NCBI RefSeq assembly: GCF_008704855.1
Contig: NZ_CP023691.1
Coordinates: 372,001 to 436,000, forward strand
From: Streptomyces platensis
GTDB lineage: Bacteria > Actinomycetota > Actinomycetes > Streptomycetales > Streptomycetaceae
Length of the DNA: 64,000 bases
Direction: 5' to 3'
Positions 17,972 to 25,968 of the stretch are shown one piece after another; positions within the stretch are counted from its first letter, which is position 1; each line of letters opens with the position of its first letter. The notes beneath the pieces were generated by a model. That model saw only the letters and a list, made by a program, of their open reading frames with translations. It was not told where the DNA came from and did not search any database. A program made the position numbers and the translations under genes.

Positions 17972-19528
17972 ATGCGCGCCCGGAGCATCGCCACGGCCAC
18001 CGCAACAGCATTGGCACTGGTGGCCGCTCGTGACCTTGTCCAGAAGAAACACGCACTGCTCCGGAACTTCCCCGTGCTCGGGCACGCCCGGTACCTGCTG
18101 GAGACGATCGGGCCGGAGCTGCGGCAGTACATAGTCACCTCCAACGACGAGGAGCGCCCGTTCAGCCGCGACCAGCGCACCTGGATCTACGCGTCGTCGA
18201 AGGGGGAGAACAACTACTTCGGGTTCGGAACCGACAACGACGTCGAGCACACGCAGGGGCACGCCTACCTGAAGCAGCGCACGTTCGCCGGCACGCTGCC
18301 CGACGTGCACGACCCGCAGGCCCCACTGCCGTCAGCCAAGGTGCTGGGCGGGCCGCGCGGGCGCGCCAAGGCCTTCCGGCCGGCGAGCGTGGTGAACATC
18401 TCGGCGATGAGCTTCGGATCGCTCTCCGGCGCGGCGATCACGGCGCTCAACAAGGGCGCGGCGCTGGCGGGCACCCTGCACAACACGGGCGAGGGCGGTC
18501 TCTCGCCGTACCACCGCAACGGCGGCGATCTCGTCCTTCAGATCGGTACGTCCTACTTCGGCTGCCGCAACGAGGACGGCAGCTTCAACATCGACAAGCT
18601 CAAGGACGTGGTCGCCGGTGCCCCGGTCAAGGCGATAGAGATCAAGCTCTCCCAGGGCGCCAAGCCCGGGCTGGGCGGAATGCTGCCGGGCGCGAAGGTG
18701 ACCCCGGAAATCGCCGAGATCCGCGGCATCCCGCGCGGCGAGGACTGCGCTTCCCCGTCGCGGCACACCGCGTTCGGCGACGTCGACTCGATGCTCGACT
18801 TCGTCGAACTGCTCGCCGCCGAGACCGGCCTGCCGGTCGGGATCAAGAGCGCGGTGGGAGAGATGGAATTCTGGCAGGAGCTGGCCACGCTGATGGCGCG
18901 TGGTGACCGTGGTGTCGACTTCGTGACCATCGACGGCGGCGAGGGCGGCACCGGGGCGGCGCCGCTCACCTTCTCCGACTCGGTGTCGCTGCCCTTCCGG
19001 ATGGGCTTCTCCCGGGTCTACGGCGTCTTCGCCGAGCGGGGGCTGACCGACGACCTGACCTTCATCGCCTCCGGCAAGCTCGGCCTGCCCGAGAACGCCG
19101 CGGTCGCCTTCGCTCTGGGTGCCGACATGATCAACGTGGCCCGTGAGGCGATGCTGTCGATCGGCTGCATCCAGGCGCAGAAGTGCCACACCGACAAGTG
19201 CCCCACCGGCATCGCCACCCAGAGCCCGTGGCTGGCCCGCGGCCTCGACCCGGCCTCGAAGGCCACCCGGGCCGCCGTCTACCTGCGCACCCTCCGCAAG
19301 GAGCTGCTGAAGGTCTCGGCGGCCGTCGGTGTCGCCCACCCGGCGCTCATCACGGCCACGGACATCGAGATCATGAACGGCGACTACGAGGCCCGCACCC
19401 TGGCCGGCGTCTACGGCTACAAGGACGGCTGGGGCGAGCTGGGCCCGCACCTCGCCGAGGAGATCACCGCACTGCTCACCGCCGATCGGTCCTCCGAGCA
19501 GTCCTCCGACCACAAGCCGACCGCCTGA
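17972..19528 (+). CDS. FMN-binding glutamate synthase family protein
   Basis: This 518-residue protein matches the FMN-binding central domain of glutamate synthase without the amidotransferase and NADPH domains. Visible features are a hydrophobic N terminus, a glycine-rich core (DGGEGGTGAAP near 330), and the three cysteines of a [3Fe-4S] site arranged C-x5-C-x4-C in CIQAQKCHTDKC. Family members are widespread and usually of unknown substrate. Its position behind the PKS-NRPS terminator, with its own promoter-like region and strong ribosome site, argues that it is an independent housekeeping-type gene rather than part of the cluster, but a role is not excluded. Confidence 0.85.
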   Translation: MRARSIATATATALALVAARDLVQKKHALLRNFPVLGHARYLLETIGPELRQYIVTSNDEERPFSRDQRTWIYASSKGENNYFGFGTDNDVEHTQGHAYLKQRTFAGTLPDVHDPQAPLPSAKVLGGPRGRAKAFRPASVVNISAMSFGSLSGAAITALNKGAALAGTLHNTGEGGLSPYHRNGGDLVLQIGTSYFGCRNEDGSFNIDKLKDVVAGAPVKAIEIKLSQGAKPGLGGMLPGAKVTPEIAEIRGIPRGEDCASPSRHTAFGDVDSMLDFVELLAAETGLPVGIKSAVGEMEFWQELATLMARGDRGVDFVTIDGGEGGTGAAPLTFSDSVSLPFRMGFSRVYGVFAERGLTDDLTFIASGKLGLPENAAVAFALGADMINVAREAMLSIGCIQAQKCHTDKCPTGIATQSPWLARGLDPASKATRAAVYLRTLRKELLKVSAAVGVAHPALITATDIEIMNGDYEARTLAGVYGYKDGWGELGPHLAEEITALLTADRSSEQSSDHKPTA

Positions 19529-19651
19529 CGTGCCGATCACGGCCGGCACCACGCTCGCCGCTCCCCTGCCCGGAGCGCGCGCGTGGCGCCGGCCGGTGGC
19601 ACTCTTGTCTTCCCTGCTCCACGAACAGCCCCCTGCCTAGGTGATCACAGC

Positions 19652-20437
19652 ATGAGCGAAAAAGTGAGATTCCCCAGCGTCGTCGGCCCCGAGCTGGCCG
19701 GTGCGATCGACCTGCCGGAGGGCGAGATCCGCGGCTGGGGGATCTTCGTGCACGGATTCACCCTCGGCAAGGGCTCGCCGGCCGCGTCGCGTGTCAGCAA
19801 GCAGCTGGCACGCGAGGGGATCGGCATGCTGCGCTTCGACAACCTCGGGATCGGGGACTCCGACGGCGACTGGGGGGACGGTTCCTTCACCGTCAAGGTG
19901 CAGGACACGATCCGTGCCGCAGCCATGATGGCGGAGCGAGGAACTCCGGCAGACCTGCTGGTGGGGCACTCATGGGGAGGCGCCGCCGTCCTCGCCGCGG
20001 CGGCCGAGGCCACCGGTGTCCGCGCGGTCGCCACGATCGGGGCGCCGGTCGATCCCAGCCACGTCGAGCGACAGTACGACGCGGTCGTGGACCGCGTGCT
20101 CAGTGACGGGTCGCACGAGTGGTTCGTCGGCGGGAGGACCCTGGTCCTCAAGCGTGCCTTCGTCGAGGACGTCCGCCGTGCTCATCTGCGGGACCGGATC
20201 GGCGAGTTGGACCTGCCGCTGCTCGTCCTGCATTCGCCGACCGACAACACCGTCGACATCGACAACGCCGGAGAGATCTTCCGCGAGGCACGACACCCGC
20301 GAAGCTTCGTCTCACTCGAAGGAGCGGACCATTTTCTGACCGCCCGAGGACAAGCACAGCGAGCCGCCCGCATCATCAGCGCCTGGGCCGACCAGTACAT
20401 CCACGGGGCAGGGGCCCGCAGGAAGGATGTCCGGTGA
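19652..20437 (+). CDS. Alpha/beta hydrolase
   Basis: This is a 261-residue serine hydrolase. The oxyanion motif VHGF, the nucleophile elbow GHSWGG, an aspartate in HSPTDNTVD and a histidine in GADHFL make a complete catalytic set. It resembles the hydrolase half of proteins that elsewhere are fused to OsmC domains, but no OsmC part follows here. The ATG at 19652 gives the normal family N terminus; an in-frame upstream start would add 23 unlikely residues. It is convergent with the P450 gene, ending 16 bp from it. Involvement in product release from the upstream NRPS is possible but unsupported. Confidence 0.82.
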   Translation: MSEKVRFPSVVGPELAGAIDLPEGEIRGWGIFVHGFTLGKGSPAASRVSKQLAREGIGMLRFDNLGIGDSDGDWGDGSFTVKVQDTIRAAAMMAERGTPADLLVGHSWGGAAVLAAAAEATGVRAVATIGAPVDPSHVERQYDAVVDRVLSDGSHEWFVGGRTLVLKRAFVEDVRRAHLRDRIGELDLPLLVLHSPTDNTVDIDNAGEIFREARHPRSFVSLEGADHFLTARGQAQRAARIISAWADQYIHGAGARRKDVR

Positions 20438-20453
20438 TGACCGGGCAGGTGCC

Positions 20454-21776
20454 TCAGGCGCCAGAGAGGTCCCGTGGCCGCACCATCATCCGGATCCCGT
20501 CCCGTGCCCAGAGCACGAACCGTTCCACCGGCGTCACTTCATGCCCCGGCGCGGGCCGAAAGCGCAGGCGCTTGAGGAGGACGGCCAGGACGAGCTGGGC
20601 CTCGACCGTGGCCAGAGCGGCGCCCTCGCAGTTGCGTGGCCCGATCCCGAAGGGGACGTACGCGAGCCTCGGCCGCTTGGCCACCTCCTGCGGCGTGAAC
20701 CGTTCGGGGTCGAACCGCTCCGGCTCGGGCCAGTGTTCCGGGTTCAGGTGCACCGCCCAGAACGGATAGAACACCGTCGTCCCGGCCGGGATCTCGTACG
20801 GGCCCAGAACCAGGTCCTCGGTCGTCTCGCGTGCGCCGTACGGGCCGGGCGGGAACAGGCGCATCGACTCCTTGAGCACCATGTCCAAATATGTGAGCCG
20901 CCGCAGATCACCGTAATCGGGCGCGGCGCGCTCGCCCAGCACCTGGTCCAGTTCGGCGGCGACGCGATCGGCCGCGTCGGGATGGCGGCCCAGCACGTGC
21001 AGCGTCCACGAGATGGCGACGCCGGTGGTGTGGTGGGCGGCGAGCAGCGTCACCATCACGGTGTCCCGGACCCGCGCCGGGCTCTGACCGGCCTCGACGA
21101 GCGCCCCGATCAGGTCGCTGCGGTCGGTGCGGCCGCCCGAGCGGTGCGCCGCCACCACGCGGTCGACCGTCCCGCGCAGATAGGCAAGAGCCACCTCGGC
21201 CCGCTCCGCCGAGCGCGGGTCGGCCCGCGGCACCTGGTAGAGCCGCCCGAGGTGCTCGGTGAGCACCTCCTCGAACGCGGCGACGACACGGTCCGTGTCG
21301 GTTTCCGCGCCGCCGAGCGCGAACCCGCAGATCATACGGAGCGACAGCGCGGTCAACTCCTGTTGCAGCTCAACGGGTTCGCCGTCGGTCTGCCCCGCCC
21401 AGCGGTCCGCGAGCTCCCGCGCCAGCTCGGTGAAGCGCGCGAAGTGCCGCTCGTGAGCCGGCCGCCCGGCGAGCACCGAGAGCAGTAGTCGGCGCCAGGG
21501 GGTGTGCTCGTCGGCGGGTAGCACTTGCAGGTTTCCTGCCTCACACAGCGGGTCCAGGAACGCGAACAGCTTCTCGGGCCGCGTGTCGAGGTGCGCCGTG
21601 GCCTCCAGAAGCACGGGATCGGCGACCGACACGGCCGTTGCCGCGCCTGGCAGTTGGAAGCGCACGACGGGCCCGTACGCCTCGTGCAGGCGTAACTGGT
21701 ACCGGTGCAGCCCACCCGCGGCCGCAACGGCGCTCAGCCCGCCGTCCTCCTGGTGCTCGGGGCCGGGGATACGCAT
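20454..21776 (-). CDS. Cytochrome P450
   Basis: This is a 440-residue heme monooxygenase of normal bacterial length. It has the heme-binding loop FGIGPRNCEG (Cys383), the ExxR motif in KESMR, and an I-helix segment AHHTTGVA in which the usual A-G-x-D/E-T core is altered to A-H-H-T-T. The start at 21776 is fixed by AGGAGG eight bases upstream, so the longer open frame is not used. It is divergent from the flavin monooxygenase gene and shares its 214-bp promoter region. The substrate is unknown; candidates are the PKS-NRPS product or an aromatic handled by the neighbouring oxygenases. No ferredoxin gene is adjacent. Confidence 0.9.
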   Translation of the reverse strand: MRIPGPEHQEDGGLSAVAAAGGLHRYQLRLHEAYGPVVRFQLPGAATAVSVADPVLLEATAHLDTRPEKLFAFLDPLCEAGNLQVLPADEHTPWRRLLLSVLAGRPAHERHFARFTELARELADRWAGQTDGEPVELQQELTALSLRMICGFALGGAETDTDRVVAAFEEVLTEHLGRLYQVPRADPRSAERAEVALAYLRGTVDRVVAAHRSGGRTDRSDLIGALVEAGQSPARVRDTVMVTLLAAHHTTGVAISWTLHVLGRHPDAADRVAAELDQVLGERAAPDYGDLRRLTYLDMVLKESMRLFPPGPYGARETTEDLVLGPYEIPAGTTVFYPFWAVHLNPEHWPEPERFDPERFTPQEVAKRPRLAYVPFGIGPRNCEGAALATVEAQLVLAVLLKRLRFRPAPGHEVTPVERFVLWARDGIRMMVRPRDLSGA

Positions 21777-21990
21777 AACGGTGCCTCCTGTGCCACGCCC
21801 TGGCCTCGAGTCCGTTCCGAGGGGCCGCCCGTCAACTCGCCCTTGCATCAACCAGTTTCCACCCGTTCCTGCTTCCCTATCCCACGGCGGGTCCGGTGCC
21901 CGTTCCGTTCCCTTGGCCAGGTCGAGGAACGGTGCGGTTCCTCCCTTATGGTGACGCTGGCTCAATACTGACAGCGAGGAGCAACCATTC
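21777..21990. promoter_or_regulatory. Divergent promoter region, P450 / flavin monooxygenase
   Basis: This 214-bp gap separates two divergent genes and must hold both promoters. AGGAGG serves the P450 on the minus strand and GAGGAGC serves the plus-strand gene. I could not fix convincing -35/-10 pairs by eye. Confidence 0.5.
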
Positions 21991-23172
21991 ATGGCGGTCT
22001 CGATCGGATTGCATGTCAGCCCGGAATTTCCCGCGATGCTGGAGCGGATTGACGCACTTGGCGGGGTGCTTGAGGCGGACGCGGACGCGGCCGAGGAGCT
22101 CGGCAGACTCACCGAGGACGTCGCGCGGGCATTGCTGGGTGCTGGGGTCGTGGGGGCCGCACTGCCGCAGAGCCTCGGCGGCTACGAGTTCTCCCCACGC
22201 CAACTGATAGAGACAGTCGAGCGGATCAGTTACCACGATTCCGCGGCCGGTTGGACGATGATGGCGCTGCAATTGATGACCGGCACCACTGCGGCCTATC
22301 TCGATGCCGTTGCGGCGGCCGACTTGTTCCCGGATGTCGCGGGTGGGGACCACGCGTTGCTGGCCGGTCACGGCACCCGTCCCGGTCGGGCCGTCCCGGT
22401 GGAGGGTGGCTATCTGGTGAGCGGCAGTTGGCAGTTCGCCTCCGGCATGGCGCACGCCACCCATATCCACAGTGCGATCCAGGTCGAGGGCACCGGGGAG
22501 CTCAGGGTGCTGGCGATGCCGAAGTCGCAGGTGGAACTCGTCGACAACTGGGATGTGCTCGGGCTGCGTGCGACGCACAGTATTGATTACCACTGCGCCC
22601 ATGAGTTTGTCCCCGCGACGCACACGTATGTCGCCACGACGACGCACCCCGCCAACGGCGGCGCGATCTACCACCTCGGATTGGTCAACATGTCCGCTAT
22701 CGGACACACCGGTTGGGCATTCGGTGTCGGGCGGCGGCTGCTCGATGAGCTGAAGTTGGTCGCCGCGGCAAAATCCGGCACACGTAACGCCGCCGTCGAC
22801 ACCGCGCAGTTCCACGCGGAGTACGCGACCGCCGAAGCCAAGCTTCGTTCGGCACGGGCGTGGGCGATGGAGGTATGGCGAGGTATCGAAGGCACCCTCA
22901 ATGCGGGCGAGTTGACGAGTACCGAGCAGAACACTCTGCTCAGGCTGGCGCTCAACCACGCGACGTGGACGGTGCAGGACGTGGGTCAGACGGTGCACCG
23001 GTGGGCGGGGACGGCGGCGATCCGGCGTGGGCCGATCGACCGGTTTCTGCGTGATCTCGGCACAGGTACCCAGCACATCACCTCAAGCCCCACGGTCCTG
23101 CAGAACTGCGGGAAATGGCTCAGCGGCGCACAACCCCGAGCGCATTGGGAATTTCTCGACTTGACGCCGTGA
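21991..23172 (+). CDS. Acyl-CoA dehydrogenase-fold flavin-dependent monooxygenase
   Basis: This is a 393-residue protein of the acyl-CoA dehydrogenase fold that includes two-component (group D) flavin monooxygenases such as HsaA, DszC and hydroxylases of aromatic or indole substrates. The N-terminal helical domain, the middle beta domain (VEGGYLVSGSWQFASG near 150) and the C-terminal helical bundle are all present. A reductase partner would be needed to supply reduced flavin; the StyB-like domain encoded at about 27.2-27.7 kb is the nearest. Third-position GC looks lower than in neighbouring genes, suggesting separate acquisition. True acyl-CoA dehydrogenase activity is less likely, since no beta-oxidation genes are nearby. 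Confidence 0.8.
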   Translation: MAVSIGLHVSPEFPAMLERIDALGGVLEADADAAEELGRLTEDVARALLGAGVVGAALPQSLGGYEFSPRQLIETVERISYHDSAAGWTMMALQLMTGTTAAYLDAVAAADLFPDVAGGDHALLAGHGTRPGRAVPVEGGYLVSGSWQFASGMAHATHIHSAIQVEGTGELRVLAMPKSQVELVDNWDVLGLRATHSIDYHCAHEFVPATHTYVATTTHPANGGAIYHLGLVNMSAIGHTGWAFGVGRRLLDELKLVAAAKSGTRNAAVDTAQFHAEYATAEAKLRSARAWAMEVWRGIEGTLNAGELTSTEQNTLLRLALNHATWTVQDVGQTVHRWAGTAAIRRGPIDRFLRDLGTGTQHITSSPTVLQNCGKWLSGAQPRAHWEFLDLTP

Positions 23173-23300
23173 CCACCAGGTCAGCGAGTGCGCCGGAACG
23201 AAAGGAGTCGGCGTTCGCCCGGCTCCCGGATTTCATGCTGCCTGGGGTCCTGCCCGCCGCCCCCGCTGATCGACAGGACGGTCGAAAGCCCGATTTTCTC

Positions 23301-24281
23301 CTATGACCGCAACGTCTCCGAAGGCGATTCCCCGAACTGTTGGCGGTACGCGACGGAGAAACGGCCCGGGTGCAGGAAGCCCCAGCGGGAGGCGACGGCG
23401 GTGACGGTCGCGGCACCCGGGTCGGAGGCCAGGAGTTCCTTGCGTACGCGGTCCAGGCGGACCTCGCGCAGGTACGCGAGCGGTGTGGTGTCGAGGTGCC
23501 GGCGGAATCCCTCCTGAAGGGCCCGTACGCCGACGCCCACGCATTCCGCGATCTCCGCGACCGTGAGCGGCTCGGCGGCGTGTCCCTCGATGACCTCCAT
23601 GGCGCGGCGGACCGCGGGCGGTGCGACGCGCGGCTGCTCGCCGAGCAGGGCCGACGTGTAGTTGTTGGGCTGGGCCATCAACAGCTGGGTCATGAGGAGT
23701 GATTCAAGCTGTTTTGTCACCAGGGGCTGGCTTGTCATCCCACCAGGTCCCTCCGCCTCCCGGCGCATGAGGTCGACGATGTTGAGCCAGGAGCGGGAGC
23801 CCGGTGTCGTGAGGTTCATGCCGAGCGAGAAGAAGATCGGGCGGCGCACGGTGCGGCCGAGCAGACTGCCCAGGTGCGATTCCAGCGATGATCGGTCGAA
23901 CCACACGATCAGCTGCGGATTGCCGTCACCCCAGCGCATGTCCAACTTTCCGGTCGGCGAGGGGACAGAAGCAAGTTCCGGGGAGGAAATGATCTCCTCG
24001 CGGCCGCAGGCGATTTCGGCGTAACCGGCGAGCGGTATCTGGACGAGGAAAAAGCTCTCCAGATCGCCCGGTGTAATCCGGACTTCCGTTCCGTAATCGA
24101 GGTAATAGAGACCTGTCCGATCGAAGGGTGCGCCGTGCAGCCGGGCGTCGAGCGTCGCCGAGCGCCGCGTGATGCGCAGGTCATGCGGACAGAAGGCACG
24201 GCCGACCTCGGCCCGCGCCTCCCAAATGTCCGCTGTATGGAACAGCTGGTGATTTGCGAGGGGGGACTTTTCAGCGGGCAT
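23301..24281 (-). CDS. AraC-family transcriptional regulator
   Basis: This is a 326-residue regulator with an N-terminal cupin-like effector domain (AraC-binding-like type) and a C-terminal pair of helix-turn-helix motifs: LTVAEIAECVGVGVRALQ for the first and the VTAVASRWGF..GRFSVAYRQQFGESP block for the second. The start at 24281 is set by GGAGG six bases upstream. It is divergent from the styA-type gene. AraC regulators in this position control styrene or indole oxygenase operons in other bacteria, so it most likely senses an aromatic inducer and activates the two oxygenase genes. Confidence 0.9.
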   Translation of the reverse strand: MPAEKSPLANHQLFHTADIWEARAEVGRAFCPHDLRITRRSATLDARLHGAPFDRTGLYYLDYGTEVRITPGDLESFFLVQIPLAGYAEIACGREEIISSPELASVPSPTGKLDMRWGDGNPQLIVWFDRSSLESHLGSLLGRTVRRPIFFSLGMNLTTPGSRSWLNIVDLMRREAEGPGGMTSQPLVTKQLESLLMTQLLMAQPNNYTSALLGEQPRVAPPAVRRAMEVIEGHAAEPLTVAEIAECVGVGVRALQEGFRRHLDTTPLAYLREVRLDRVRKELLASDPGAATVTAVASRWGFLHPGRFSVAYRQQFGESPSETLRS

Positions 24282-24671
24282 GTAAACCTCCACCGCCGAG
24301 ATGCGCGATCGGGACAGCAATCCGCGTGATCCGGATAGCGAAGGTGATCTTGCCATACCAAGATTGCCCCCTGACCGCCGCGGACCCGAGAGAATCCTGG
24401 GAATCAACAATGCAGGGAGTGCCGGGCCGATTCGGCCGGGCCCCTCTAGCCGGCCGGGTTACCCCGGGCCCATCCCCCGGCCCTACGGGTGACCCGGCCT
24501 CCCGCGGCTGCCCGCCAGACCCCCCTCCGGCGGGCAGCCGCATTCCACACAACCGCCACACCCATCCGTTAGCGCCGCCACGTGCCGAAACGCTTCCACA
24601 GAGCACGACACCGCACGGCACTGCACGGCACCGCTCAAAAACGCACACCCCAACCCCCGGAGAACCCCCTC
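24282..24671. promoter_or_regulatory. Divergent regulatory region with strong hairpin in the styA leader
   Basis: This 390-bp gene-free stretch lies between the AraC gene and the styA-type gene. It contains a perfect 13-bp stem, GCGGCTGCCCGCC (24504-24516) with its complement at 24529-24541, around a 12-nt loop. The hairpin sits about 130 bp before the styA start, where it could act as an attenuator or upstream terminator. Short CACGGCA repeats follow at about 24610-24630. The AraC operator is presumably in the first half. Confidence 0.55.
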
Positions 24672-25892
24672 ATGCGCAAGATCACCATCGTCGGAGCCGG
24701 CCAGGCAGGTCTCCAGCTCGGCATCGGCCTGATCGACCACGGTTTTGACGTCACCATCGTGTCCAACCGCACCGGAGACCAGATCCGCGAGGGGCGGGTC
24801 ATGTCGAGCCAGGCCATGTTCGGCACCGCGCTCGCCCACGAGCGCAACCTCGGCCTCGACTTCTGGGGCGACGCCTGCCCGTCGATTGCCGGTCTCGGCG
24901 CGAGCATCGCCGACGGCCAGGGCGGCCGGGCGCTCTCCTTCGACGCCCGCCTCGATGCCACCGCCCGCTCCATCGACCAGCGCGTCAAAATGCCACTCTG
25001 GATGGGTGAGTTCGCGCGCCGCGGCGGCCGTCTGGAACTCTGCGAGGCCGGCATCGAGGACCTGGAGCGCTACGCCGCCGAGTCCGACCTGGTGATCGTC
25101 GCGGCCGGCAAGGGCGAGATCGCGGGGCTGTTCGAGCGGGACGCCATGCGTTCCCCGTACGACGCTCCGCAGCGCGCGCTGGCCCTGGCGTACGTCACCG
25201 GCATGGCAGCGCTGCCCGACCGCCCCGGCGTCAGCTTCAACGTCATCCCCGGTGTGGGTGAGTACTTCACCATGCCCAGCCTCACCACCAGCGGCCCCTG
25301 CGACATCATGTTCTTCGAGGGCATCCCGGGTGGCCCGCTCGACTGCTTCGACGGGCTCACCCCCCACGAGCAGCTGGCGAAGTTCCAGGAGCTGCTGCGG
25401 ACGTACGTTCCGTGGGAGGCCGAGCGCTGCACCGATGTCACGCTCACCGACGGGAACGGCACCCTCGCGGGCCGCTTCGCGCCGACCGTCCGCAAGCCCG
25501 TCGCCACGCTGCCCTCCGGCGCGCAGGTGCTCGGCCTCGCCGACGTCGTCGTCCTCAACGACCCGATCACCGGCCAGGGGTCCAACAACGCCTCGAAGTG
25601 CGCGGCCTCCTACCTCTCCACCATCCTGGACCACGGCGAGCGCCCGTACGACGCCGCGTTCATGGAGCTGGCCTTCGGCCGCTTCTGGGACACCGCGGAG
25701 GCTGCCACGACCTGGACCAACGCGATGCTCGGCGCCCCGCCCCAGCACGTCCTGGAGCTCTTCGGCGCGGCGAGCGCCAACTCCCGTATCGCCGCCCGCT
25801 TCGTCAACGGCTTCGATGACCCGCGCGACTTGTTCCGCTGGTTCATGGACCCGGTCGCCGCGAAGAACTATCTGACCGAGGTCGGCGCCTGA
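24672..25892 (+). CDS. styA1: Styrene/indole monooxygenase oxygenase subunit (StyA1-like)
   Basis: This 406-residue FAD-dependent epoxidase-type monooxygenase is close to the usual 415 residues of StyA. It has an N-terminal dinucleotide site VGAGQAGLQLG, a central GVGEYF segment and the ITGQGSNNA flavin-contact motif. StyA proteins use FADH2 from a separate reductase to epoxidise styrene or oxidise indole. The start at 24672 gives the canonical Rossmann N terminus; a longer in-frame extension is low-complexity and unlikely. It is followed 76 bp later by a second StyA fused to a reductase, the same pair described as StyA1/StyA2B in Rhodococcus opacus. The natural substrate here is not known; an indole is a fair guess. 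Confidence 0.88.
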   Translation: MRKITIVGAGQAGLQLGIGLIDHGFDVTIVSNRTGDQIREGRVMSSQAMFGTALAHERNLGLDFWGDACPSIAGLGASIADGQGGRALSFDARLDATARSIDQRVKMPLWMGEFARRGGRLELCEAGIEDLERYAAESDLVIVAAGKGEIAGLFERDAMRSPYDAPQRALALAYVTGMAALPDRPGVSFNVIPGVGEYFTMPSLTTSGPCDIMFFEGIPGGPLDCFDGLTPHEQLAKFQELLRTYVPWEAERCTDVTLTDGNGTLAGRFAPTVRKPVATLPSGAQVLGLADVVVLNDPITGQGSNNASKCAASYLSTILDHGERPYDAAFMELAFGRFWDTAEAATTWTNAMLGAPPQHVLELFGAASANSRIAARFVNGFDDPRDLFRWFMDPVAAKNYLTEVGA

Positions 25893-25968
25893 ACGACCGG
25901 CAAGGCGGGCTCACCACTACTGATATGACGTCAGTGATAGATACGAATCGAGAGCAGGACAGCAGGAC

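Noticed and set aside
18332..19552. 406-codon minus-strand frame opposite the GltB-like gene
   Set aside because: The plus strand carries the C-x5-C-x4-C cluster motif and FMN-domain features; the minus frame is a shadow.
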